NCBI GenBank assembly: GCA_936432065.2
Contig: OW386289.2
Coordinates: 13,811,077 to 13,875,076 of the forward strand
Source: Rutpela maculata
Taxonomy: Eukaryota > Arthropoda > Insecta > Coleoptera > Cerambycidae
Direction: 5' to 3'
Length of the DNA: 64,000 bases
Shown here: one piece after another, positions 9,744-21,740 of the stretch
Position numbering within the stretch: the stretch's first letter is position 1
Layout of the letters: each line of letters starts with the position of its first letter
The notes under the pieces: generated by a model
Told to the model about the DNA's origin: nothing
The model's database searches: none
The model's input: only the letters and a program-made list of their open reading frames with translations
Translations under genes and position numbers: made by a program

Positions 9744-12267
9744 TAGTCCCCTTCCGAGTGTACAAAAATAGGCTCCCGTGGGCTCCTTGATGATGCAAGT
9801 GTGGTGGTAGTCTGAATCTCTTTGTTAGGCCTTGAAGAAACATAATTTCGATGTTGGTACTCTCAAAAATGATGCGCATGAGTACTGCGCGCGAAAAATA
9901 AAATGGCCGCCATCGCAAACACTTTTTCCAATTTATTTAAGTAACCATTGGGATTACAAAAAAAAGTTTTATGCAAAAAATATTGCTAAATCAATTTTAC
10001 ACAAAAAAGGCTGTTATAAGTTTTTATGCAGGACTAACCATTTTCCCAGAAACGTAACTTTTAAAATTATTTCATTTGAGATACTATTGAGCAACTACGA
10101 GTTCTCAGCACTACCGAAGTCATTATTTGCAGTTGACGGGAGTATGCACCATTGTCTAGCTAAGTACAAACTTATGGATGTTCTTGAATCAATGCAAGGT
10201 ATACCTGCCGAAGAAAACGATGATGATCATGCTTCCACCACACCTGCAGTTTTAGAAGAAAATGAGAAGCTACAGGAAAAAGCTGCGATAATAGATGGCA
10301 TGGCGCTTCTTTACACCTACCACAAACCTAGCAAATGGATGGGACAAAAATTCAGCAATTACAATGAGGTCCATGTTTTCGACTCTTAACAAAGAAGAAA
10401 GCCATGAGAGTGATTCGGCAAAAAGGCTCAGATCCAATCCAGTACAAAATCGGACCAGAAACGAAAATTGGAAGTATAGCAATTAATAAATTCTTGTCCC
10501 ACGATAAGACGAAGGATGAACTGACAGAGTTCCTTTCCGGTCAGATTCTTTAATTTGGCGTGGCCAATAACAAAAGGTTTGTAATCAGTTGGAGGGACAA
10601 AGCAGCTTCATCACATGGCAATGATGTATCCAGTCTTTCAAGTACGCAGGAGGAGGCGGATACAAAGATCGTATTACATTCAGTATATTTAGCACAGAAA
10701 GGAATTAAAACTACTCATGTATTCTCCCCCGATACTGATGCCCTAATTTTGGCACTAAGACGATATCCCCAACTTTCGAAAGAGTTTGCATTTTTTCTTG
10801 GCCATGGCATGAAAAGATTTGTTCAGCTAGGTTCAATTTACAGAGCACTTCTACAGAGCACTACAGACTACAGCACTACAGAGCACTCTGAAAGCCTCTG
10901 CACTTCCTGGATTATACGCACTTTCAGGAGCAAATGTAACAGGATCATTTGATGAAAAAGGTAAAATAAAGTGGTGGAAAACTTTTAATTCTGCAAGTGA
11001 TAAGCTACTAGAAGCTTTGGCTACATTGGGGACTACACTGTATCTCACAGAAGATATCAGGGCTAACTTGTAAGCGTTCATTTGTCAGCTTTATATCCAC
11101 AAAACAACACTGACCGACATAGGAGCTGTGAGATGGTTGTTGTTCACCCAGAAACAATGTCAAGATGAGAACCTTCCTCCAACAATATCTGCACTGGATC
11201 CGGCTTTGCTAAGGGCCCACCTTCAGTGTTTTGAGTGGAATCAGGACCTCATTCACCATCCCTATAACCCACCAACCTCAGATTTTGGATGGAAGATAGT
11301 AGAGAGCACATACGAGCCAGTTGCTTGTACAAAACCTTGTGCTCCAGAGCTTATCTTGGAACTTTGTCGCTGCTCATGCTCCCAAAGGCGTTGCTCTCCT
11401 CCATGAACGTGTCAATCGAATGGACTCCGCTGTACCAAAATGTGTAAGTGCGAAGGTAATCTCGACCGATGTGTTAATATGGGAGAGTGCGAGCAAGGCG
11501 ATGATGAAGATTTGGGGCTAAGTGAGATTTGCATTGAAAGTGACGATGATTTTAATTAAAAATGTCATTGTAGAAGTGAAAAGTATTGCTTGTCTGTACT
11601 TTGTCTATATAAATCTATAACTACTGTCTTTCTGTAAGTTTCTTCATTAAACGTTAAGACATTTTTTTCCCTTTTCTGGCGTTGGATGGGTTCCATCAGC
11701 CAGCTACACAGATGGGAAAGAGAAGGAAGTAAAAAGGAAAACGTTAAAATTATATAGGTACTTTTTCTTTCAATTTCTTGTGCCTATCTATACTGTAAAA
11801 CATAGGGGAGATGGGGGTATTTGTTAATTTATTTATATTTGTAATGTTTTAGTTATAATTATTGTTTCCAGTGGCCCGAGAAATTGTGTCAAATATGTTA
11901 ATATGCGCTGGCAAATCTCTCATCATTAGACATATTAATTTTTATTATTGGAAACTATAAAATGAAACTTTTTGAGAGAATGGTTAGTTCTACATAAAAA
12001 ATTGTAATAACCTTTTCTCTGTATAATTGATTTAGCAATATTTTTTATATAAAACTTTTTTTCGTAATCCCAATGGTTACTTAGATAAATGGGAAAAAGT
12101 GTTTGCGACGGCGGCCATTTTGTTTTTCGCGCGCAGCACTCAAACGCACCATTTTTGAGAGTGCCAACATCGAAAGTATGTGTCTCCAAGGTCAAACAAA
12201 GAGATTGAGACCACTACCACACTTACATCATCAAAGATCCCACGGATGTACATTTGATAGGGGACTA
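9744..12267. mobile_element. Long-inverted-repeat element 1, carrying a nuclease-CXC gene
   Basis: The left arm (about 9744-10075) matches the right arm (about 11940-12267) in reverse complement. Shared stretches include GATGTTGG-ACTCTCAAAAATG, GCGCGCGAAAAA, AAAATGGCCGCC and CAAACACTTTTTCC, then TAACCATTGGGATTAC. The outer ends both carry TATAGTCCCCT. Divergence is about 15-20% by eye, so the copy is old. The interior holds one broken gene on the plus strand that begins right at the inner edge of the left arm. Total length is about 2.5 kb, close to element 2. Exact termini and target duplication could not be fixed by eye. Confidence 0.75.
10076..11559 (+). pseudogene. FEN1/XPG-like PIN nuclease with CXC cysteine tail (broken)
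   Basis: Seen in order: FSALPKSLFAVDGSM; IIDGMALLYTYHKP with an Asp (10288 on); VHVFDS; LSHDKTKDELTEFL; SSTQEEADTKIVLH; HVFSPDTDALILAL; GLYALSGANVTGSFDEKGK; TDIGAVRWLLF; LPPTISALDPALLRAH; SDFGWK; and a tail CRCSCSQRRC...CTKMCKC ending DDDFN-stop at 11557-11559. The spaced acidic motifs (VD/ID, VFD, EEAD, SPDTD) followed by a G-K-G loop match the layout of FEN1-family 5' nucleases. CXC tails (tesmin/TSO1-like) bind DNA in known proteins. Damage: a stop/frameshift at ~10387, TAA at 10551, a frameshift at ~10850 inside a short CTACAGAGCA slippage duplication, TAA at 11071, TGA at 11404. The GCD of the loop is changed to GAN. N-terminal parts present in relatives are missing. The nuclease assignment is inference from motifs; family membership with the other copies is well supported. 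Confidence 0.72.
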
Positions 12268-12980
12268 TTACTTAAGAGTCAATATTTTGAAGAACAATTT
12301 TTTTCATAAATCATTTAATTTGACGAATTTCGGGGGTGCATTGTTAATCTCAATCGCAAGTTAATTTTATATTTAATAATCTCATAAAATTGAAATTCCA
12401 ATGTACATATATTAGTTACAAACGACTAAGTCGAAACAACGACTGTATCTTTCAATATTTTATTATTAAGTTCGTAGATACAATTGTTATAAAACTAGAA
12501 AGCTCTTCAAACTATTCAATCAAGAACAGTTATACAGTAATAATGCATCGACAATGAAAACCTGCAACAAAATTTCTAATTTGGGAACCTTTATAAAATA
12601 GTTTTTTAAGAGCTTCTCTGACTGCACAGATGCTGAGAGAATGTTCTCAAATCTTAATTATCAAACTTTTATTCTTATACAATGGTGATATAGATGCTCT
12701 TATGGCTATTATAAAATAATTAGTATTAGTTAGGTATTTAATGTCATTATTATGTATATGTGCACATATTCTTACACATAGAACTAGAACTAGAAATCCT
12801 GTCTAAATAAAAAGTTTCATTGTCTTACCCACGATCAAGGATTACCTTCTGTGGGTTTGTCACTTATTTACCCAGATATTTATATACAATTTGTATCTTT
12901 GCGGACTGCCATAAAACCAGTTAGTAACATATTTGTATTGTTTACTCTTGTTATTTTTATTTAGACTGTATTATACAATT
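12268..12980. other. AT-rich non-coding stretch
   Basis: No coding frame. It contains wording loosely similar to the degenerate motifs at 9.07-9.4 kb, suggesting that element 1 landed in an older repeat. Confidence 0.4.
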
Positions 12981-13632
12981 ACTTCCACGTCCAGTGGAAG
13001 TATAGTAACGACAAAAAAATTTTTAAAAATTTTTATTGTCCAAATAGGTTTAAAATGTCATGAAACGTCGAGATTTTAAGTTTGAGCGAAAAAAATTTTC
13101 TGTCTGTCTGTCGGTCTGTCTGTCTGTCGGTCTGTCTGCCTGTAACTTTTTTTTGTGCGCACGTTTACTCTGGAACCGTTTAAGATATTGTTCCGTCGAA
13201 GAGTTGGGGGGTAAATTGGGGTAATTTTGGGGTAAATAGGTCAATCAAGCAGGTAAGAGTCCATAAAATTGATATTTAGTATATATATAAGAGAAGCTAA
13301 GGTCTCAAAAAAATGTTTGGCATTAGCCACCCCCATTACCACCCCCATCCCCTTATTAAAGGGAATGAAAAAAAAAGTGATTTAGTGTATGTACAGGAAC
13401 CAGAAACCTCAAAATATTTTTTTACTTCATCCACCCTACGCTATCACCCCCCCACCCCACCCCACTACCTATGTGGGGTATCGTTTTATGGGTTTTTGGG
13501 GTAGAGGATTTCAAATATTATATTATTAAAGTTCCATAAACAATTATTTTCACATACAAAGTTTTTTCATTGTGAGTGACTTGGATAGAGAATCTGGATG
13601 TGGAAGTGGTGATTCCTTGGGCAGCGGTTTTT
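12981..13632 (+). mobile_element. ACTTCCAC repeat family, copy a
   Basis: A ~650-bp MITE-like repeat. It opens with a hairpin (ACTTCCACGTCCAGTGGAAGT), then a (CTGT/CGGT)n tract, GTTTACTCTGGAACCGTTT, GGGGTAAATTGGGGTAA, a C-rich CCACCCCCAT region, GTGGGGTATCGTTTTATGGG, and closes with TCTGGATGTGGAAGT...CCTTGGGCAGCGGTTTTTA. The end carries an inverted copy of the opening (CTGGATGTGGAAGT). This copy lacks the GACTTGAAATTTGGTACACAT segment present in copies b-d. Non-coding; the small frames inside are by-products. Confidence 0.88.
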
Positions 13633-14930
13633 ATAGTATGTATTGTTAATTATATAAACTCTTGAATTGTTATACTTTAGACACATAATATATAGATTTC
13701 TTTAATTTCTCTAATGAAGAGGGTGTTTTATAATATAATATGACAATATTCTGTAAACTGTATTTTTTGGGAAATAAATTATTATTAAATTATAGCTGAG
13801 ATGTCATTCAGCCTTTGATAAGCCTTCCAACCATTGATAAGGCTTTGTAAAAATTATTTTGAATTTCACCCCTTCCAAATTTAAACGCTAATAGGATCTG
13901 TTGCACGCACGGATCACGTACATTTATTACTACCCTCCTTTCCAAGCTAAGGTACAGTTTTATTAATTAGCCTGATATTCAAAGACTTTTCGATTGCGGT
14001 TAATTGATTGACCTAAGTGTTAAGCAATATTAAATGATATGGGTTAGGATTATCCTTGTAAATAGAGTGATAATAAGAAATTAGTTAGCTAGTAAATCGA
14101 CATCCTAAATTTCAAATCATACTTCTAAATTCATCGTCGTTGACGACTACACATCTCTCCCCTCATCGTTAATTAAAAATCGTTCTAACATGCTATTAAA
14201 GCGACATCCCATCCTCACATTTTCCATCCACCAAATGAGATCGGTCATATTTAACTCACCATCTGTGCACTAGACTAGACAAATGAAGCTGTAGATGATA
14301 GGCGGCGATGGGATAGCGAGGGTGTACCGGAAATGACGGTAGCGTACACGTGCTCTTTTCGCGGACTATTCCATACCTGTCATCTACCGCTAAGGCGGCC
14401 CACGGAGCTATAATATCGACCTGATGTGGATGTTTGTTCAGTTTCATTACATTCATATAATCACTTGCCCACTGACAACTTTACATACAGATTAACGTTG
14501 TTTCGAATAAAACTGTCTAGAGGTTTGACGTTTTTATGCGTTCAATACAGTCCAGCAAATTGATATTTTGCCTTTTATAGATGATGGAAATTGTTTAAGA
14601 TTAAAAACTGAGCTGCATCTATGAACTAACTAAACTAATATCAGTTTCTTATATAATAACGATTCAAATACAAGTTTCTTCACATTTTCTCAACTGAATC
14701 AATTCCATACCTATTTGATTTAATTAAATTAGTGGAGTCAATAGAGGCTGAAAATATGCATTATTTTGGAATAATTACGAGAAGCTTCGATTTTCCTAAA
14801 ACCTTTTGATGTCACTTTTATACAGCTTAAAATAAATAGTTATAAACATATAATCGCGAAGAAATTGTTGATCAATTACTTAAGCAAAAAAAAACTTTTT
14901 TTTTACAAAATTATTATAAGTTGAGAAATT
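13633..14930. other. Intergenic sequence, nothing recognised
   Basis: AT-rich apart from a GC-richer patch at 14,270-14,430. No coding frame has recognisable similarity, and no inverted or direct repeats were noticed. Confidence 0.5.
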
Positions 14931-15110
14931 TTATTTATTTATTTATTTATACTGCATACAAACAGACAGAGTCCACTTACATGTATACAGTGTTAGGTAA
15001 AAATTTGACATACATGTGCTATATAATAAAGAGAAAAACATTTAAAACAAATATATGTATATATACAATATCACAAAAATATATCAACCTAACGACAAAA
15101 GAATATTTTG

Positions 15111-17893
15111 TCACAGATGGGAGTGTAGAATATTTTTATTAATATCAAAAATATCTATATCACAGGTTTTTAAAAAATTATTGACAGTAATTAAACAATT
15201 CTCAATAGGGGAATTTACATTAAATATTTTGAATACATTATCTCTAACTCTTAATCTAACATCAGGTACGTTAATATTTATAGCCGATAATATATCAGAT
15301 GCAACAATATGACCATGTAACACATTAAAAATGAACAAAATTTGAACATTTTCACGGCGCTTACTTAAGAGAGTTACATTAAATTCAATTTTTTGGTGTT
15401 CATATGATATTAAAAGAGGATATGTCCCATGTTTTGTTAGATACATGGATCTTAAAATTTTTTTTTGGATTTTTTCCAAAATATCAGTGTATGTCAGAGT
15501 TCTAGGATGCCAAATAACACAACAGTATTCTAATTTAGATCGGACATATGAATTGAAGAGAATAATGGATGTATTATAATTAAGATCCTGACTGGCTCTA
15601 AGAATGAAACCCAGTTTTCTGTAACACTCAGCAGTTAACTTTATAATATGGTCATTAAATGAAAAGTTTTTAGTGAATACTATACCCAGATCTTTAATTT
15701 CATTTAGTGGTTCGATTTGAACATCATTCACAGTATATGATCCTATCAAAGGATTCTTCTTTCTTGCATAAGATACAACTTTACATTTAGGTTCATTTAG
15801 AACCAGGTCATTATCCTCACAAAATTCAGAAATGGCTCTGATATCACATTGGAGCTTATCAATATCTTCATTAGACCTTATCGTGTAATAGAGTTTTAAA
15901 TCATCTGCGTACAGCAGAAATTTGGCATACCTAATGTAATCAGATATATTATTAATAAACAGTACAAAAAGCAATGGTCCTAGTATGGAGCCCTGGGGCA
16001 CGCCTGAGGTGTGCTGAAAGATGTCTGAATTGCTATTGTCAAATCTCACAAAATTAGGACGGTTGGTTAGATATGACTCTAAGAATTTCAATAAGTTGTT
16101 ACTAAAAGAAAATGATTTTAGTTTCTCTAACAAGACTTTATGATTTACTCGATCAAATGCCTTTGCTAGATCAGTGTATATGGTATCAATTTGATGTTTA
16201 TTTATATCTTTTGCTATATAGTCACTGAATACAGACAAATTTGTGATGGTTGACTTTTTGTTGACAAAACCATGTTGTTCTTCCAGAAGTATTGGCGAAA
16301 CATGAGAATATGCCCTGTTGTATATGACACGTTCAAAAATTTTAGATGGTGATGGCAGTACTGTAATTGGTCGATAGTTTGTTATTAAACTAGTAGTGCC
16401 CGATTTATGTATGGGAGTTATGCGACCAATTTTAAAGTTATCGGGAAAAATATTAGCTTCTAATGCTTTATTAAAAATAATTTGCAGAGGTATCGCAAGT
16501 ATGTCGGTATAGGCCTTAAAAAAGTAGGAGGGTAGCCCATCTACACCTATAGCAGCTTGGGGTTTCAATGATTTTATTGCATCTACGATTTCGATTTGAC
16601 TGATGTTACATATATTAAGGTTATAATCTTTACAGTTAGAAACGTGCTGTGGTGGAATACTGTCAGTATAAATAGATTTAAAATAAAGTGCAAATGCATT
16701 AGAAATATCCTTTTCATTTTCAAGGGACTCATCATTATAAGAAAATCTAGCTGCAACACTTGAGTTTCTTTTTTTGTTTTTAATATAATCCCAAAATTTC
16801 TTTGGGTTATTATTTATATCATTTTCTATATTTAGAATGTAATTTGCATGAGTTGTTTTAATCAATTGTTTAATTTCATGTCTCAAGTCACGGAATTTTT
16901 GTATGTATTCTGGATTTTTCTTGGATTTCTTAAAATAACGATCCTTGGTTTTTATCTTTCGAATAAGTTCTATAGTGAACCAATTAGGGTATTTTCTTGA
17001 TCTTGAAGATTTTTTATAAGGAATACATTGGTCTAGTATACTATATAACATGTCATAAAATTGCTCTGTACATTCATTTGGATTTTCTGATGTGATAATG
17101 TTTTCCCAGTTACACTGACTCAACAGTTGGTATAATCTGATGTAGTCACCATTTTTGAAATTATAATTGTGGAAATTGTCATCACCTATATCATTATTAT
17201 TGGTTTTGCCAGCAGTAAGGCCTAAGTTAATCTCTAATGGGGATGATACTGATCAATAGCTACTAAAGGGGTTTCAGAAAGCGATACTTCAGCCTCAGTC
17301 AAATTTGTTAGGACTAGATCAAGTGTGTTATTAACATGATTTAAAACATTGCTTATTGTGTATAAATCATACTTGCATAGAATATTTTGTATCAATTTGG
17401 CCTTGCAGGAACCATTTCCAAAATCATAAGAAATACCATTAATTTCAGGAACATTAAAATCGCCTATAAGAAATAAATTAGCTGAGTGAAAGTCCTCGTT
17501 TTCAAATGAGTCTAGAACTCTTTCATACACTGACAGATTAGATCCAGATTTAATATATAAACAGCAAAATGTAATAACAATTTCCTTGATTTTTACTGTG
17601 ACACATAACCATTGAAAGTCAACATCTTCACTTTGGTGCACTGACAATATTTGATATTTCTTTTTGACACAGCACAGAACACCACCTCCTCGTTGGACAC
17701 CAGCTATCTCGTACATTTTATCATTCCTGAACACCAAATATCTTTCGTCACAAAGCTCTTGGTCATATATTGATGCATTGAGCCAAGTTTCTGTAATACA
17801 TATTACATCAAAATTGTTTGAGAGTATATTTTCGTAAAAAAGCTTAAGTTTAGATCTTAGACCTCGGACATTTTGATAAAAGATAGAAAAATA
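15111..17893 (-). pseudogene. LINE ORF2: AP endonuclease + reverse transcriptase, one frameshift
   Basis: The endonuclease part shows FYQNVRGLRSKL, ICITETWL (catalytic Glu), FLIGDFNVP, NTLDLVLTN and DQYHP. A one-base frameshift near 17,236-17,242 separates it from a 670-codon open frame. That frame has all reverse-transcriptase blocks: GVDGLPSYFFKA, NYRPITVLP, EEQHGFVNKKST, YTDLAKAFDRVNH, SGVPQGSILGPLLF and LLYADDLKLYY, with YADD at about residue 405. A C-terminal domain follows (CCVIWHPRT..., ILRSMYL). The enzyme nicks target DNA and copies the element's RNA into the nick. There is no RNase H domain. The motifs fit the jockey/CR1 side of the LINE tree. Confidence 0.92.
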
Positions 17894-17895
17894 TT

Positions 17896-19047
17896 TTAAT
17901 TGTCTTTGACTTGATTTACTTTCCCCTGTACATTGGAATCTTCGGGTAACTCTAAAAAATCAGCATTAACATTGTGAGTCTCGGAAGCAATACTTGGGTT
18001 TCTAAGTCTTCTTAATTTTGGGTTATCCAGGAAGTGTTGTCCTTTATTGAAATCAAATCTTTAATAGGCTACTCCTTTCGGCCAGAAAGATGTACTATAT
18101 CCAGAAGTTTTAAAGGTTGGATCAATGCCAACCAGGAAGCATTTATTATCTTTCACTTTATACCAAGTGTTTAGTTCCTTAACAGATATTTTTTGTTCTT
18201 CCAAGTTTGTTTTTCGTTTAATATATGATGTGATGTTTTCAGTGCTTATTGTGTCTTTAACTCTCGAGATAAAAAGCCATATCTTTTTGTTTTGAATGTC
18301 TGCCGTTGGTCGGCCTTCAAACTCGTTATCACTTGCTTCATCAGTCCCTAACTGGACCTTTTTCTTCCATTTTCTTTTCACTTCTTGATAACCATCCTCA
18401 TTATTCGATTTTTCAGAATTCTCGTGGTTCCGATATGCAGTCTGATTTCCTGCCCTTTGCCTCCTTTCACCGCTAATAACTACCTTTTGCATTTCATTTG
18501 CATTTCTGTTCAGAATTGTGTTTTTTTCTGGCAATTTGTTATTATTTCCAGAAACAGTTTTTTTGGTAATATCAGAGAATAGCTTTGGTTGATTTGGTTT
18601 ATGTTGTATGGTTTTTAAGTTCACACCAGGAGGGGCTTCAGTGAGTAATCTAACCATTTCTTTATTACTTTCTTTAAAATCTTCTAGTTCGGTTTTTATT
18701 TAAGAGATTTTTTCCTTGATAACATTTTCCATATGACTCATATTCTCTTTGATATTCGTTAGCTGAGCGTTCGTTGATTCATCGCTGTTTGAGGTTTCCG
18801 TTTTAGGCAACTGTATTATTTGTTTTATCAGTTTCTGGTTTTCTTCTAATAACTTTTTATTATCCAAGATCATCTCAAATTGTTTATCACATTGTACACA
18901 TAGATATATTAATCTCCTTTTCGATAAGGACATACATCTGTCTTCTGTAGATGTTAGTTGAGAGCATTCAAAGCAGGATGTTTTTTGGCACCAATCACAT
19001 TTATAAAGTGCCTTAGTGTTGGCGATTTTACAGTAGGAACAAGACAT
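17896..19047 (-). pseudogene. LINE ORF1: PHD/RING-like zinc finger, coiled coil and basic region, two stops
   Basis: One frame of 384 codons is interrupted by TAA at 18700-18702 and TAA at 18061-18063. The N-terminus has CSYCKIANTKALYKCDWCQK then CFEC...CVQC, a PHD/RING-like zinc motif also seen in ORF1 proteins of some insect jockey/CR1 elements. A Glu/Lys-rich helical stretch predicts a coiled coil (KKLLEENQKLIKQI). A basic linker follows, then a conserved-looking end WPKGVAY-stop-RFDFNKGQHFL. ORF1 proteins bind the element's RNA. Its end overlaps or abuts the start of ORF2. Confidence 0.8.
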
Positions 19048-19117
19048 TCCTAATATTTACTTTTGCTCAAAGCACATTATATATATTATTTAAAGCAATT
19101 GAATTCAGATTGACATA

Positions 19118-19570
19118 TACGGTGTTTTCGAGGTCGCTGAAACAGATTATGTCAAGAAAAGGTAATTCAAAATGGCTGATCCAATATGGTTGATCCAATA
19201 TGGTTGAGTGGAAGAGCAAACCCCTGTCCCACGGACAGATCGTTTGAACTCTGCCATTTGACAGGCAATGACTAACATGTTATATTGTAAATTTTGTATA
19301 ATTTCCTGTCAATAAAATCATTTATTATTATTATTATTATTATTATTATATGGATAAAAATTTCATTAAACATGACATAACTCGATAAATTTCAAACAAA
19401 TTTCACTATGATTGACACTGGGGGTTTTTTAGGTCGCTGAAATAGATTATGACGTCAAAAAGTAATAATACAAAATGGCTGATCCAATATGGCCGATTTC
19501 TTTAGTAAAGATTTCATTAAAAACTACGTAACTCGATAAGTTTCAAACAAATTTCGCTGGGATTAACATA
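19118..19570. repeat. Two tandem ~165-bp units (AGGTCGCTGAAA...CAAAATGGCTGATCC)
   Basis: Unit 1 (about 19118-19415, split by an insertion) and unit 2 (about 19420-19570) share AGGTCGCTGAAA-AGATTATG, CAAAATGGCTGATCCAATATGG, TTTCATTAAA and AACTCGATAA-TTTCAAACAAATTTC in order. Non-coding. Confidence 0.75.
19204..19348 (+). mobile_element. LINE 3'-end fragment with (ATT)n tail inserted in tandem repeat unit 1
   Basis: A 145-bp insertion ends in CAATAAAATCATTT followed by about nine ATT repeats, as at the 3' ends of many insect LINEs. It is flanked on both sides by TATGG (19199-19203 and 19349-19353), a short target duplication, and it interrupts a unit that is intact in the neighbouring tandem copy. 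It is a strongly 5'-truncated insertion of unknown clade. Confidence 0.7.
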
Positions 19571-20129
19571 TTCAATATGGCATTTATTGGTGAGGTCTCA
19601 AAAACATAATATATCTCGATATAAAAAGTAAAAATGGTTTACGCAAAATAAAAGATTTTTATTTAAGATAAAGATTCAAATTATAGTGAACGACATAAAT
19701 TCATTTTTAAATATCGATTTCTTCAGAAGTTCGACCTATTCTTGTTCCTGCTCTTGTCCCAAAAATATCTGACGGTTTGTGCAATCAGATCAGGCACAAA
19801 TAGAGCAAGCTACGGTGCAATGTAAAATAAATAATAAAAAATTTAAAAAAAAGTTACAAGATGATCTGAGAACAAGTGCCCGAACTACTTTTACAATGCT
19901 CTGCGAACACACACACAGCGTGCGGGGCAAGTGATGTTGTTTTACTTTCTATCCCTTTTTATTATTTAGGCATTATAATTTAACTCATCGCCCTGTAACA
20001 CTCTAATATTTTTAATGTGTTTTCGATATTTTAAACAGGATAAAAATTTTAGAAACAATCAACATTGAGTCGATTTACCGAAAAAACTTAGTTTTTTCAA
20101 TATTTCGTGAAAAGTATAGGTTTATTATA
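19571..20129. other. AT-rich non-coding stretch
   Basis: No gene or recognisable element was seen. Confidence 0.5.
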
Positions 20130-20699
20130 CAGTGTGTCCCAGGATAGATATAACAAGAGGTGTAATGGACCAAAAATGTTGGAATTTTGGAATGGTATTT
20201 GGTGATTGAGTCCTGCTTGTTGTAAAACTAAAGTATACCAAAAATGACTTGATTTGGTGTTCTACAGGGTGTTTTATAAGCAGAGTTGTAAAAATCACCA
20301 CTAATAAAGTACCTTTATTTTTCAAAATATGAAAAAATTCCAATAAGAAAAGTTATTTAGAATGCAATTTTATACCTCTATACCAAATTTCAGGAATATA
20401 AAATTGTTTTTTTGAAACCTTCCATTTTTTGCGAATTAAGAGTTGAATTCATATTTAAAGTTGTGTAGGAGCAAATGTTAATCATCTCAAAAAGTAGGCT
20501 ATTGGTAAATAAAAAATTGAATATACGAGATGTAAGAAGGTATAATGTTAATCGAACTAATTGTAAAACAAGAAACAATTACTAACAGAAGATTAATGAG
20601 GTTTAAAAATTATAACAAGTAATAAATGTCAAAAACATAACAGATTCACAAACAAATTAATTATTGACCAATACAAAACAATATTTACAATTTTTTTAT

Positions 20700-21740
20700 T
20701 ATTCGACGTAGCTACCACCCACATCCACACAAATTTCGATCCTTCGCCTGAAGTCCTTAAAACTGTTTCGAATATGATCTAACGGTATGGAAGTTTACGG
20801 CATTTGTAATTCTCTGCTTCAATACTGCTACATCGTTAGGAAGTGGTTCAGCGTAAACCAACTGCTTGAGGCGACCTCATAAAAAGAAATCCAATATTGA
20901 TAGGTCTGGGGATCTCGCCGGCCACTTGATCGGTCCATTCCTGGCAATCCAGTTTTCTCCAAAATTTAAATTCAACCACCGATTAACCATTTCTGTGGAG
21001 TGGCATGTTGATAATGAACTAAAGGCATATCTCTTAAAATATTTAAATGTTCTTCAGAAAATCTTTCAAGAAGCTGTAAATAAGTGTGCTGGTTTAACCT
21101 TCCCTCAATGAAATAAGGTCCAATAACTCCAACGTGATAACACCACACCACACCACACATTCACTTTTTTATAATATTGTCTTCTACAATGAATTCTAAA
21201 ATTTGGATTTTCAGAAGCCCAAAACCGACAATTCTGAGATGAAACAACACCATTGGTTGTGAATGTGGATTCATCTGAGAAAATTATGAAATGATGAAAA
21301 AATCTCTCTTCCATGATTTTTTCTCCAATGGTCAAACAAAAATCCAACCTACGGCCGTCATCTCCCTCTTCAAGCGTATGTTTATAATTTGTTTTATATG
21401 CCCTAATTTTCTTTGACTTGTAAATTCTTTGGAGTTCAGACTTGCTAATATTAAAAAGAGCTGATCTCTCTCTTAGTGGCATCCTAGGATTTTCTATAAC
21501 AGAGGCATGAGCTATAATAACCCCAACATTGTCTTCATCATATGCTTTTATTTTTCTTTTCATGTTAAGAACACTACCAGTAGCCAGAAACTTTTTAATT
21601 ATTCTCATAACCTGAGTACGTGACAAAGCAGTGTTTGGAAATTTCAAATTAAATTGGCTTACCACTTCTCTTAGTGAGTTTTCATCGCCGTAGCATTGCA
21701 CAATATAAATTTTTTCACGCACTGTGAGTACCATTTTCAC
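20700..21740 (-). pseudogene. Tc1/mariner-type transposase (DUF4817-like N-terminus), broken
   Basis: The N-terminal helix-turn-helix reads MVLTVREKIYIVQCYGDENS then LREVVSQFNLKFPNTALSRT, typical of the DUF4817 group. The first catalytic Asp is in IIFSDESTFTTNG (about residue 150). After a frameshift near 21,150 the text continues IGPYFIEGRLNQHTYLQLLE. The second catalytic block, normally Q-DGAP-H, reads VHYQHATPQ and has lost its Asp. A further frameshift leads to NWIARNGPIKWPARSPDLSI and LDFFL with the third Asp, but the expected WG is a stop. The protein would cut and paste the element at TA dinucleotides; this copy cannot. Confidence 0.88.

Larger units (their letters stand above)
14931..19075 (-). 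mobile_element. Nearly full-length jockey-like LINE
   Basis: A complete two-ORF non-LTR retrotransposon on the minus strand: ORF1 (19047 to 17896), ORF2 with endonuclease and reverse transcriptase (about 17893 to 15111), a ~170-bp 3' UTR and a tail of AAAT repeats (ATTTATTTATTTATTT on the plus strand at 14931-14949). Its damage is light (two stops in ORF1, one frameshift in ORF2), so it is a fairly recent insertion. The 5' edge near 19,075 is placed just before the ORF1 start; no target duplication was identified. Confidence 0.85.

Noticed and set aside
10851..11081. Minus-strand 76-residue frame
   Set aside because: Antisense to the nuclease-CXC pseudogene on the plus strand.
13050..13504. 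Frames inside ACTTCCAC repeat copies (also at 38.8-39.3, 50.7 and 59.8 kb)
   Set aside because: They arise from the CTGT and CCACCCC tracts and are not conserved between copies beyond the DNA repeat itself.
14256..14456. 66-residue frame in a GC-balanced patch
   Set aside because: No domain, no neighbouring signal; likely chance.
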